Below are positions 22,478 to 35,400 of a stretch of DNA of 64,000 nt, piece after piece (position 1 is the first letter of the stretch; every line of letters starts with the position of its first letter). A program made the translations under genes and the position numbers. Source of the stretch: Papaver somniferum (Eukaryota > Streptophyta > Magnoliopsida > Ranunculales > Papaveraceae); the NCBI RefSeq assembly GCF_003573695.1, contig NC_039368.1:17178360-17242359 (forward strand). The letters run 5' to 3'. Below the pieces are notes generated by a model. That model was not told where the DNA came from and made no database searches. It worked only from the letters and a program-made list of their open reading frames with translations.

Positions 22478-24194
22478 TTATGCAATTGATTTGTCGGTAA
22501 CACTCAAGCCTAGGATGTTCTGAGCATCATCAGAGATCAAGGTCATCTCGCCAAACGGGAAGTGCATGGTATTTGATTCACCATGATACCTTTCCACGAA
22601 GCAATTGACTGTCACAATATCTGGCTTCACATAATTTTCAACCAAAGGATATAAACCATAATCCTTAACTATTGCTTGAACCCCTTCATGCTCCTTAGAC
22701 AAATCCCAATAAGTCGCGGCTTGGTTTCGACAAACACGCACAGCCCTCGTATGATCCTACAATTAGGAGATAATACGATTAAGAAATTTTGTATAAATAC
22801 CACACATGAGATTTTGTATAGAAATTCTTACATAGGTTTGATATATAGTACGAGACCACGAGTCCTTATAGCCAAACAGATACCCCGGATCATGAGAAGC
22901 TGCGCCCCAAATTTTACCACGATCAAGGTCGGGTATCATGTCATCAACATGAGGAAGGTGCAAACCTTTAACTTTTCTTTTGCATTTACCCTTGCCTTGT
23001 GTGGGTTGTTTACTTGGACCACCTTCATCCACTACTCCTTGGCTTTGGTTTGCTGATTGAGTTGGATCAATCTCATTATCTTCCTCCTCACTTTCCTCTT
23101 CATCTTGCTCATCTTGGTCATCTTCCTCCTCAACAACTCCGGTTTTACTACGATCACGACCACTCTCCCAAATTTCCCCTCTTGTATTAGCACCCAAACG
23201 GTTTTTGTTATTCCCACGAAGAGGCAGAGACTGAGGAGTATCAAGACCATCCTTCCTTCTTTTCTTAGTGACAGCATCTTTAACTTTTCCTTTGTTAGCC
23301 TCCTTTGCTTTCGCTTCCTTTACTTTAGATCTATTTCAAAAGAAGCACGAAATAAATATAAGCCAACTAACTTTCATTTCTACCGGCATACTGAAAAAAA
23401 GTATCGGACATGCCGGGAGCTAAAACAGGCATAGAAATTTCATAGAATTACATGTCGGGAGCCACTACCGGCATTGACAAATAAATTTGTAGGATGCCGG
23501 TACACAATAGAAAATTCCTGGATAATAAAACACCAGTACCGACAGTTACGTAAAATAAAAACAAATGCTGGAACGCGGTACCGGCATTGAAAGAAAATTG
23601 TCGAGGATGCCGGTAGTAGTTCTAAAGTTTCTGGATACAAAAACTCTAGTACCGGCATGGAATATAACACAATCAGTAAGCCGGTACAAATAACAAAATC
23701 CTAGGGTTTTCTGTTTATTAGAAGCTTACTACCGGCGTACTCGTATAAGTTCAAATCAATGCCGGTACTAGGTTCAGAAGTGGTTTCATCCTAAATTCAA
23801 TGCTCAAACTAAGTTCCGGTGCGGTCTTCAACCTAAATTGGATGCCGGAACTAACTACCGGTGTTGTCTTCATCCTAGATTGAATGCCGGTACTTGTTTC
23901 CGGTGTGGTATTCATACTAAGTTGAATGTCGGAATTACTGAAACTCAACTGTTTCAGTTAGGGTTTCGCGATTTTAACCTAAACCCATAGCTACAAATCG
24001 ATTGAAACACTAATTAAACAGTTTTAAAGGACTTACTTTCTCACAGAAGCCATATTTCTGAGTAGTTGATCGTCTGATAACTCTTGTTCTTCGTGTTCTT
24101 GCTCTCGAGCAATCAAAGCAAGCCTCTTTTGTTGTTTTTGTTGAGCAATAGATTTTGACTTCGATTGGGGATTTGGTTTCTTTAGTGGAGGCAT
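22478..24194 (-). CDS. Plant mobile domain (PMD) protein of the MULE, C-terminally truncated
   Basis: Minus-strand gene with three exons: 24194-24037, 23330-22832 and 22756-22478. Both introns have GT-AG ends (GTAAGT start at 24036; GTAAGA at 22831) and splicing keeps one open frame of 311 codons. The N-terminus is basic and glutamine-rich (MPPLKKPNPQSKSKSIAQQK). A long acidic stretch follows (EEEDDQDEQDEEESEEEDNE). The C-terminal exon carries the PMD signature CFVERYHGESNTMHFPFGEM, then TLISDDAQNILGLSV. Only the first part of the PMD is present; the frame ends directly after it, next to a direct repeat shared with the transposase end, so the gene was probably cut by a deletion. PMD proteins are known in MULEs and gypsy elements and in the host proteins MAIN/MAIL1. 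Function here unknown. Confidence 0.65.
23331..24036 (-). repeat. CCGG-rich 42-bp repeat array in PMD intron 1
   Basis: 706-bp intron. At about 23817-23942 three adjacent 42-bp units are plain: each begins CCGGTG(C/T)(G/T)GT, continues CTTCA(A/T)CCTA, and ends with (A/G)TGCCGG. Same repeat family as 19527-20338. Confidence 0.75.
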
Positions 24195-24470
24195 GGTTAT
24201 GAATCGGGTAGGTTAATCGACGAAGAAAATTTTGAATTAGCGATTAATCGTCGACGAAGAACGATGAAGAAAAAAAAATCGAAACCTAACCCTAAGAGTG
24301 TCGGAACAGATTAAGGAGAATGGGGGATAAATTGATTTGGTTTTTAGATTTTTAGTTTTAGTACAAAGGTGTAACAGTCTTTTCATAATGTTTTTTAATT
24401 AATCTAAGAGTGTTTTAGTATTTTTTTCCCCAAAAAACACCCCTTAGCAGACACCTTTGGTTGGGAGAAG

Positions 24471-24511
24471 TAATTCATATCCCCCAATTAGTTTCCATAT
24501 CCCCCAATTGC
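24471..24511 (-). repeat. Right TIR of MULE
   Basis: Reverse complement reads GCAATTGGGGGATATGGAAA, then CTAATTGGGGGATATG, matching the left arm. Confidence 0.75.
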
Positions 24512-27500
24512 GTGTTCTTTACTTTTCTATCCCAATTCTTTTTGTAACTGACAAAAATCATCCCTAAATCAAAATGTTACCAATTTTTATTCGTTATATT
24601 TTATTCAGTAAAGATAATTATTTTTCATTTTCAAACTGTATTTTATATCTTAGAATTTCAGTGAAAGATTCTTTAATTTATCAACAATAAATATTAAATA
24701 ACTATTGATTTTTAAAAAGTGGTTAAGAAAAATAATACCTTACATATATGTCTAATAGTAAAAAAATTACTTATTTTTAAACACGGTAAAATAAAATAAT
24801 TTTCAGAGATATGTCTGTTTTTGTCATTTGCTACAACGATAGTTGAACCTGATATTTTCTCAAACACAATTTGATGGCTTTTTAAATCAGTTTTAGCTTT
24901 AGTTTATGTTTTGCAAACGTTTAATTACTTTTTTACATAGCTCAGCACAGTTAACGCACATCGAAAAAACACTTTTATAAAACTCACGGTAATACCAAAC
25001 TGATCCTAAATATTAGTTAAGAAAAATATATTTATTACCAATATCCAAAAAAATAATTAATTTATTATCGTTTTTAATTTGACATATATTTTCTTTATGA
25101 AGAGTTAATGAAATATTACTGACATGATAAATTTTATCCATTAGATGCATTTCTAATTATAATCACAACCATCAGTATGACAAACGATTACATCCATAGA
25201 TTTATTTTTTGAACTACGCTTTGTATTCTTGATATAAATAATAGTATAACTTTTTCAAATGGAGGAAATAGTAAATTGAGTAAATACATGTTTAAATATC
25301 TTCACATCACAAATAATGGATGTCAAATGTATATACGTGTGATGCCAGTGTAGCAACTAGGATATCTTCCGCTTCAACGGCACGGATTATATATATCCTT
25401 AATAGCTTAAACTTAAATATATCATTTAAAATTCACTTAAACTTAGAACAAACGTCAAATTAATCTAATTTCAAAGGAATAATCATACTACTAAACTCAA
25501 AAAAAAAGTGTCCACATGATTCAATAGAAAGAGTCTAAAATCTCAAGTCATCCACTTAATATACGTTGTTTTATTAACACTCTACTAAGCTCTAATTACA
25601 ACTAAATCACAATCATAATTCATAATCTATCAAATTAAATTACGGATTTTTGTTTTGACACACTTACTCTAACATGGGAATATGTCGTCTTACAGTCTGT
25701 CTCGATCAGGCGGCAGTAGTTAATGTCAGGGGACACGTGTAGTTACTTACTAATCATGGCGGATTTTTAGTAATTAACACAATATATATATATATATTTG
25801 TCTCTTCCAACATAATCTAATTGAAGAAAACAAGGATGATAATACGGCTTAGTCGGTTTTGTACCCTAGTTTTGAATTTTTATTCAATTAATTAAACAAT
25901 AAAATACTATTTAATCACACATTCTTAATTTAACAATACGTGCACATCAATCTGAATTTTGTACCAACAAAAGAAGTGGCAGGGAGATTTGCATATTTGT
26001 TGTGTGTCCCCACCCCATGTTGTGGCACATGCAATTCCGGGCTATCCGCTCATCAGTCGTCTTAAAATGTATCGTTTTCATGGCGTCTCATTTTTGACAT
26101 TTTTGGTAAGAAATTCAACAAATTCACATTAAATTTCGTGACACCGGTTTTAGATATGCTTCTATTTATGTGATTGTGGCTCATGTTGGTATGTTTCGTC
26201 TGAATTTGACGTCTTTGATCGGTGTCTCATATACGTATCTAATTGGTCTGGAGTCATAAATTCTATAAAAGTGACCGACCGCTACATGGAAAGAAAAGGA
26301 AAACTACGGTAAATCTTAAGAGCATTATTTCACGGAGGTGTATTCGTAGGGTCTGGAACACAAGGTGCTCGCCAACTTATTTAGCGGTTAGCATGTTTCC
26401 TCCCCCTTCGAAAATAGGAATTCAAACTATACAGCCCGAAAACCACGGTTCCAGACCATACAAAAAATAAATAACATAAGCTACATTTTTATCATTTTCG
26501 GTGATGCTGTACATGTATTAGACTGGTAAATAAAAAAACATACAAACATGTATGCATGTTTCCGTCGAATCTCATTTTCATGTGTCCCATATAATTTTTG
26601 GCCGCAATTGAAAAAGAAGAAATATTATAAATTTTGTTGTGTAGTCCCTGGGATCAATGAAGATCTTTTACTTTTTACGAGGTTTTGGTATTTTTATTTG
26701 AGCTTTTGAAGACACCAAAATTTGAGGGTGTCGAGATTCTGATTTTACAGTATCCATCTGATTGCGATGTATGCTCATGAGACGATTTTCAATAAATATA
26801 TAAAAAATAAGATGCTTATCGGAGGTCCCAAACTGTTATTCATATCGAAAGTGAAAGGGATAGGTTTAACGTAACAATATATATTACATGATGGGAATTT
26901 GTTTTGATTATCGTTTTAACCGTCGATATACAAAGATTTTACAAACACAACAAAGGATTACCAAATTTCATTAGAGATTGTCATTTATACCAACTAAAAA
27001 CCAAAACCATCTTTCAATCATATGGAGTTCGGTAACCCCGTAGATTTTGGTCATGCAGCAGCCTTGAGATTTCAACTATTGTGCATTTGGAAGTGTATAA
27101 TGTAGATTCGTGTAGGAAGAAACTGTCAAATGCGCGCATGTGATTTGGTTTTTTACTATTTGATCACAGAATGACCACCACCATGTTGATAACCATTTGT
27201 CCGTTTCAACTTTTGTTGGCTACAATACAAGACTATAGCCATTTCAGCACATGACCGAAACGTGCATTCTAAGTGTTCTTCAGAAATAGGAATCTAGACA
27301 GGTTGCCTCACTTTGAAGTTACAGAGACAAAGACTTGATTGTTAAAAAAAAAGAAAAAAAAAAACTAGAGAGGAAGAAGAATATATTTTTGGGTCTCTAT
27401 TTAAGGGAAGTTGTAGTTGTACTTGAATAGCAGTTGAATGTAACTAAAAACAATATATTGGTTGGTTGGAAAAATATTATTATGCTTAGGCAAGCAACCC

Positions 27501-29247
27501 TCTCTTTCTTTTTCCTTTCTTATTAACGCAGGACTTGCAGAGATAACTTCATCAATGCATTCATTCGCTTTCAAATGGACCAGATGGATGATGTAACTGG
27601 TTTGCATTATGAGGGAAAATTTCATCCATTTGGCTGAAAGAAATGTCGCAGTTATGAACGAATACGATTCTGCGCATCAAAGGATCCCTACGCCTGGACT
27701 TGGTTTTGATTCGTTTTGTCCATATTTGAGCTTTAGGAAAATGAAGTACGGCACTTTCAAATTATAAAAGACACTCATCAACTAGGTTTGTAGTTTTGGC
27801 AGAGGTATTGAGGTAGAGGCCTATGCTCTCTATATCTCAATATGGGATTTTCCTGTCGAACACTTATCCACAACCATAAAGCGACCATTAAAAGCACTAT
27901 TTATCAAAGCAAAAATTCACATCCACAAGAGAAACGTAAAAGCATATGGATATATATATGTTTATCCAGAAATCGGTGTTGCCGTTTGGTTAGGAGCACC
28001 ACTGATGGTGGCACCTCACAAGGGGGTTGATCATCTTGTTGTAATTCCACTTGTATTAGTGAAGAGAATTTGAGTAAACCCTATAACATGGATTTATAAA
28101 GTGAACTTTAAAGAGTAGTTGCTTTCTTAAGAACAGTTGCTTCTTTGAAAGCTGACAGTTGATGAACAAGGGGGTCATTACCATTCAAACTGTAGCTCAA
28201 CATGCACTTTCCATCAGGGTTTGATTCTCAAATCGTACAAGGACCTACCACCATGTGTAGTTCTTAATGGGGAATTTTGAGTGGTATAAACAGACATTTT
28301 ATCCACCCAAGTAAGAATATACATGTTGGCGATGTTCTCATCTCACAGACAAATAGTCCTAAGGACCCTCACTGTCTTCATCACTTCATGGGGATGTTCC
28401 TGTTTTTCATTTCTCCATAAGAAATCTTTATTTTATGGATAAGGGTTATTGACCTTGCTTTGGGTGTTTCACCTCCTGGTAGACTTTCACTATTAATATG
28501 ACTTCCTACACACAACAAGTATACAAATCTTGCTGAAAACAAGCAGAATGAAGAAACTTTTCATACCTAGGGAAGACTTCAAAATTCACAAGTTAGGTTT
28601 CAGTTAGATTTCCTACTTACTTTTCTAACTTTCTAGGGTTAGTGACCCAAGCATTTTAATATGAAGATTTAGTCCCTATAAAGGGGAACATGATTTGATT
28701 TAGTTAAAACATAAAATTAGATCTCCATAAACTTCGAGAAACAAAACTAGTTTGAAACATTTTATATTTCTGAGTTAAAAGCTCCCGGAATTCACGATCA
28801 CTAAAAAGATGAATGCAGCAATCTTTTGGGATCCACGGAGATTGATTTAAAGATGTTTTCCAATTTATTTTCCTACTTTTCCTAAAGTAATACAAGACCC
28901 ATCTGAAAACCGTAACACAAAATCAGAATCTTAAGGCATTCTGAGTCGATAACATGGTATAGCATACCATGCCATGGGTACCAGCTAGGTTTCACCTGAA
29001 AGGATCACACTGTGATCTCCTATATGAATATCTAATTCTCTAATGCATCCAGCCCAGTCCATGTTTTACCAGGATGTATCAGCATATGGTTTTTCACAAC
29101 TAAAAAAAAAAAATTAATTAATTAAAAAACACTGAACAGCATAAATCAAGAAGACGACGAAAAAATTGGACAGGAGCAAAAGAAATACCAAAACGGACCA
29201 TGAAGAAATTATGGGGGATGTGTCAAAAAATAAGCATCTTTGGGGGC
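24512..29247. other. Intergenic DNA, no gene recognised
   Basis: AT-rich throughout. A mariner-like terminus (GGAGGAAATAG then TA) lies at 25261-25273. Short open frames near 26243, 27401 and 28704 have no recognisable motifs. An A-rich tract lies at about 27340-27370. I see no RNA gene. Confidence 0.5.
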
Positions 29248-29253
29248 TTTATT
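29248..29253 (-). terminator. Candidate polyadenylation signal of the nardilysin gene
   Basis: AATAAA on the minus strand about 190 nt downstream of the stop codon. Position is plausible; no other support. Confidence 0.35.
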
Positions 29254-29443
29254 TTAGTAGTCAGCTGCAAAATGGATTTTACATGAACCTCAAACAAAAA
29301 TTTCTCATTCTTTTACTTTTACCGCCCCTTCTTTTTGTATTGGAAAAATATATAGTTATCCAATCAACTTTAATGTGAATTAAAAACCAAGAGTTCTGGA
29401 TAAATTACCACATTTGTTACCGTAATCTGACAGCTCTTCGAGT

Positions 29444-32400
29444 TCAACAAAGGCTAGGATAGAAATCTGCTTGCATCTTATATGCCATTACATCCTCAAT
29501 GACCATAACAGATTCACGTTCGGCTTCTGCCTCTTTCATGTCAGTGTTGCATCCCCAAACACGAACTGCAAGTCGACGACACTGCGAAGACGACGAACTG
29601 ATATACGTTTTGTACCAGTCAATAACATCACTTTTCTTGATGGTTTTCAGCTCTTCAACTTCTTTCTCCATCATGTCAAACATGTACCTGAAGATGTGCC
29701 AGATTTTATTTCTCATGAAAAAATCGGGCAACTCTAGTATAATCCAGATAAAGATTTGCATTTGTCACTAGTGTGTAGATAAAAATTGGGCAACTCTAAT
29801 ATCACTACTGTGTAGAAGTTACAAGCATAAGCCACTTATCACTAACTTCTAGCTCATCAATAGTTCGTAAAAGACCATATGTCATAATTTCAGCAATTAC
29901 ATGTGAAGACATCAAAAAATAATAACTGCTCATTAAAGCAAGTAAAAATAGAAAATGAATGTGAAAGTGAATTCGCCAGATCTGGTGGAAGAACAGATCG
30001 CAGCTCACAGCTGTACAGCATAAAATTATCTTGACCGATCATGTAATAGCATAAACCTATATTGTATATGATGACAGTCACAGTAATTTTTGAATCATGT
30101 ACAATTTCAATGACGTGTCTCTATATTGGATAGATTTCGGTGGTTTGACCAGGTCGACTTTGTAAAGACAGTTTCCAGAGTCACGTGGATGATGATTTAG
30201 TGACTAACTTGAACAATACTGACCATCTTCTACCTTAGAATAGAAATAATACCTTTTATCCACAACTTGACCCCAAAGATGGTTGGTTTCGTACTGAAGT
30301 GATGGCTCCTTCTCCAATTTCTTTGCTATCAATCCACTTTTGTAATTCTCGAAGGATTCATCATCAAGCTCCTCCTGAATGCGAAAGAATAAAAAGAATC
30401 GGAAAGAAGAAAGGGTGCCTCGTAACAGTGAGCATTTTCTGGTTCTTTTTAAGTAACAATTAAAAGGGAATCCGAACACGAAGAACAGAAAACTTTTCCT
30501 TCAATGAATTTATCCAAAATAACCATTTTTTAAGCCCCTGGACTTCTATACAATATATATATATACTTCTATATATATTTACAATGCTTATGCATTCGAC
30601 AGCAATATTAACAATACTAAGTGCCACGGTAAAAAGTTCAAATTAAATTTCCTAAGAGTTGGCTGCATACCAGTAACTCCTGCAGGCTATCTATGAAGTT
30701 GTCAATTCTACCCTGCAAGTAAACTGGATTGTACTTGGAGGACTGAACAACGAAGCAAAATCCCAGCACACGGTACGTTACACGTGGGCTACATTGAACA
30801 GTGTACCCAAGCTGCTCTTTTGTCCTGCATCACACATAATCAAATAAAGGATTATTTAAATCAAACAAGTCAAGTACTCATATTCCATTGCCAGTGAGAA
30901 ATAAAAGATGTCAAGGTAGACAGATAGAGTACTAATGAGGTTTTATCAACCCTATCAACAACATCTGCAAGGAGTCGGGACTTATTAGGATTCAAAAGCA
31001 GATAAGCAATAGATAAATAACGTATAGGAAGCACAATCTAGTTGATTGCACTAAATAATTTTGCGGGTCATAAACAACAAACCAGCCGACTGCTGCAAGC
31101 ACAAAAGGGCCTACCTTAGCTGATCAAAAAGCGGTTCCTCTATAATATCATCAAAAAGATCTGCAAGCGCTCTGAGTTTGGTAGCCTCTGTGCCAATGTC
31201 TTGCTCAATTTGAAAATAAAGCTGCAAGGAAAGGTCAATATGAAACATAAACAAAATCAATAAGGTTGTCCGAGACCCTGCATGTGTCTGATAAACAGAA
31301 AGAGGAAGACAGTCCACCATTTTGATTACCTCGGCAACAGAATTCACTTCCAGCTTATTCTTCACACGTACATCTCTAACAAGCTTCGAACCCGAGGGAA
31401 GACAAATAACACGTTCTGCATGCCTCGATTCCGATGGAAGTGGTTGTACCGGAAAGTGTCTTCTGAAGATTTCCGATATACTGATAGCTTCTTCCTCTGA
31501 TAAATTACCGTGGCAAAGGCACTCGATATGCAACTGTTTCAGTAAAAGAAAAAACAAATGTAGTTAATCCAGCATCTGAAAATAAACTAACATGAGTTAT
31601 ACGTCATCCCTGACATAGAGAACTAAGCATATCTTACTAATATTCTAGCATGCCTATGCTGTGCATGATGCAAAAGTACCAGGGGTAGTTGGTTGAACTT
31701 TTTAGATGATCAAACCAAGTGCCAAGTGGTATCTTGAAAGATGCAAAACACGTGGCCTAGTCTTTTAAGTTTGAGCTAGAACATCTGATATTAAGATAAC
31801 CAGAAGTAGACAAAAATGAAATTGAGTTCATCCAATTAGTTCTGACTTTTGCGTGTTCCACAATTTAAATTTAGACCTATTGGAGGACAGGTCATGTGTA
31901 AGAGATGCCTGCATCGGTCATCACAGTAGCTTTGGTCAGAGGACAAGAAAGTAATTAGGTGAGCACTGACTAATGTACCTCAGAAAGAAGCTCCGGAATA
32001 AATGCCTTAAGATCACCAAGAGATAAGTCTGTCAGACAAGATAATTTGTCATCCACATCCCAGTAATCCTCTCGCAAGACTTGAAGTCTCAAATATGACG
32101 AATGATTTAATGGCTTCATATTTGTGTTTCTGAAAGATCTCTCCATCTCCTCTTTGATGACCTGTTATAATCAACAAGAGTTGTAACACAAATTACAAAG
32201 TGAGGGTAATTACTAACATTCAGCATCTTTAAGTATCTCTTGGTGAAGAGGCAGAAAGATAGAGATATCGCCTAGTATTCCAATTTCTTTTATACAATGA
32301 GTGGTCTTGGCTTGATTATAGTCTAATTCTTAGCTTTATATACTTATGATTCTTAATATTCGATATTCAACAATTCAACACTGCTTCCCATTAGGTCAGG

Positions 32401-35400
32401 ATGAGATTAATCAGATATTGTTAGCCAGACTCATTTGACATATTTGCAACCCATAGACAAGGTTGGCAGCATATTATTACACTAGACTTTGTAATATTTT
32501 CACAACTAGAACAAGTACAAGAGAATAAAAATAAGTATATAACGCTTGATCCAACTACCATTACCATACCTTAAAACGGTCATCATTCGGCATAAAAGAT
32601 TTTGTTATGGTTAGTATTTTAGACAACAAAACTTGAAGCTTGTCGTTGAAACCATAGACCTTCAGCTCAAGCTTATCTCCGACGATAGACAACGAGGTAT
32701 CCAATTTCGCAACACCAGCCTACACATACGAGATTAAAAATTCATAAAATCTATGCTCGTAAATCAAGAACCAACAGCGCTGACAAACGATGACAAATAT
32801 AACAAGGAAGTATCTTCGAAGAACAGATTAGAGGCTCTTCATAAAAACAATCATAATCATTACCTGATACAAAATCTCATTGAGCTCATCTTTCAGAAGG
32901 TTTACGAACAACTCAGTCTGAACACAACTTTTAACATTGCTGTATGCTCCCTTCACAGTTATAAGGAAATATGCATTTGCACGAGGAACTTTAAAGGTTT
33001 GATCAAGCTTATACCAGAACTTCATCAATGGTTGATCAAGTACACATTTCGGGAGGCACACATTCACATCATTATTAGGATTAGGACTGCGGATGGAAAA
33101 ATCACATGGAATGAACTCATTTCTAAATGGTATGTGCAAAGATGGATCAATCCGAGGAGATTCCCTCCAAAGCTCCAAAAGTGATGGTGAAATATCTTCG
33201 TCAATATATTTTGATCCAAACCATGGTTCACATTTAATATCTGAAATATTCAGAGAAAACTTAAGTTAACTGCAAAAATATTTTAAAATTACAATACTCA
33301 AATTTCTGTGATTCAATTAATTTGAGAGAAGTAAAGTTATTGCTAAATAAAACTGTCAAAAAAAAAAAAAAAGTTATTTCATTCTGGCGAGTAAACAAGA
33401 GGCCTCTAGGAACAAACCCAAGCAGGGTATGATGTTTCTTGGTTTTACGTATTTGGACTGTTAGGCATGAGTTTCTGGTGTTGTATTGGGTTATATTACT
33501 AGATCTTTGGAATTACATGTAAGGATTATGAAAACCATAAAAAGCACCCCAAATTCAACTAGCCTATATATTATTGCCACATAGGGATAGATATAGGTAT
33601 CCAAGAATAGTATGTAACTCCTAAGCAAAGGGATCAGGAAAACTATCATATTCCAGTCCCACTTATTTGAGTGACAAGCGACAGACGAAGACAGGAACCA
33701 ATTTATTGTATAGGTTGGGATCCCGAGTAACATCCAAAACTGCAATGCTGCTTATAAGAGTACAGAAGAAACATAGAATCTATACCATGTCACCCTAGAA
33801 TATATATTCTTTCCACACGTCATACTTCCAAATAAAAACATAACACGGCACTCTCACAATGTACATCTAGTGGGGCTTTTAGAGTAGCAATATATCTTAT
33901 ATGAACTACTATGAACATAAGGAAAATAGGATACTCTGCAATAATCAACTGAAGTTGCACAAAATTACCTTTTGACTGCAAATCAAAAGACTTCGACAAA
34001 ATGTCAACCCTCATGTTTTCTGGAGTAAAAAAACTCAAAACATGTTTAATCAAATTATTATCCCAGACTTCATATGCATAATCCCCATATATGATGTGTT
34101 CATCTGAGTAGCGAAGCAAATTTTCTGCAAGCTCTGCAGCATAATCATCCTGTGGTTGCTCCTCTGCAAATCTAAATTCCAAATTTCCAATATCTTGGAG
34201 TTCCTTGAATATCCACTGCTGAGTCTCAGCTTGACCCAATAATTTAAGGTACTGATAAACAACTCCAATAACCTCAAACACCTGCCAAAGCATTATGTTA
34301 AAACATACAGATGAAAAACTTAACAAGAACAGGAATTAACCAAACAAAAGCGACAAAAAAATGTTGAAAGGAACATTTGAAGCTTTTTCTTACAAAAAGA
34401 ACCATAGGTAATACCTTCTCCAAGCCAGAATCAGTTAGGTATACAGACATGTTAAAGATATAAGCTATAGAGGACCGATACATCCCATCATCGCCAACAC
34501 CAGCAGATAAAGAAGTTGCATATCCTTTAGCTTTTAGAAAATAGAGCAAGCTTCCCTTTCCCTCTGATAGTCAAATTTCACTTTGTTTATTTAGTAGATA
34601 CAACGTATACAAATGACTATATGAGCAACATCATGAAACACAATTCTAATATCTTACAGGTTCTTTTCCTAAGGTACCAATACATATGCTGACAAAACTA
34701 AGGTATACTAAATATACAAAAAATTCTGAAAAGTAACTTTATCTACAATTCTATGATTAATCTTCTATCCTTAATTGCTGTTTGCATGTAATCCAGGGAC
34801 TAGTACTGTAATCCAGGGACTAGTACTAATGTGTTATCCCATATGTATCACTTAACAAGACTAAATTAAGCATTGACGCCATATCCCAAATACGATTTCT
34901 CTCTCAAAGAAGCAGATGAAGCAGCAGAATACCAATATCTTATGGTAATTAAAATGAGAAGTTATATCCACACAAAGAAAAAAAGAAAAACACAGTGAAG
35001 AAACCCTTAATATTGATATATATGGAGGACAACGAACTCTGCAAAGGGCAGTAACTATAAACTAAAATAACACTTCAACAGAAGATAAGCTCGTAACTCG
35101 AAGACTTTATTTACAAAATAACCGAAAAATTATGTGTTAAAGCTAAGAAGACCATCAAGCTTATGTAATAACACAGGTAATGGCATTACCAAGATCCTTA
35201 GGAAGCTAAGAAGATCATCAAGCTTAGGGTAACCGACATAACAAAAGGTGCACAGTTTCGAGTTTTCCCAGCAAAAAACTATCAGGATGTGAAACAGCTT
35301 ACCATGGCCGAGGAGATGAGCTAAGTAATCCTCTGGTTTCTTCAGATATTCTTTGCGAAGACATGGCAGTGTCCAGGTTAGATTGAGATTATGAAGATCT

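Larger units (their letters stand above)
19040..24511 (+). mobile_element. Mutator-like element (MULE) carrying transposase and PMD genes
   Basis: Imperfect terminal inverted repeats of about 41 bp: GCGATTGGGGTATATGGAAA at 19040 and, on the minus strand from 24511, GCAATTGGGGGATATGGAAA. Inside are a MULE transposase gene on + and a convergent plant-mobile-domain gene on minus. I could not find a clear 9-bp target duplication (left TTTGATCGT, right GTGTTCTTT), so the boundaries may be off by some bases or the flanks have decayed. Confidence 0.75.

Noticed and set aside
22999..23434. Plus-strand frames opposite the PMD gene
   Set aside because: They are the complement of the acidic GAA/GAT-rich exon and its intron; no start context or family resemblance.
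29471..29771. Plus-strand frames opposite the last nardilysin exon
   Set aside because: Shadows of exon 18, which matches the conserved nardilysin C-terminus on the minus strand.
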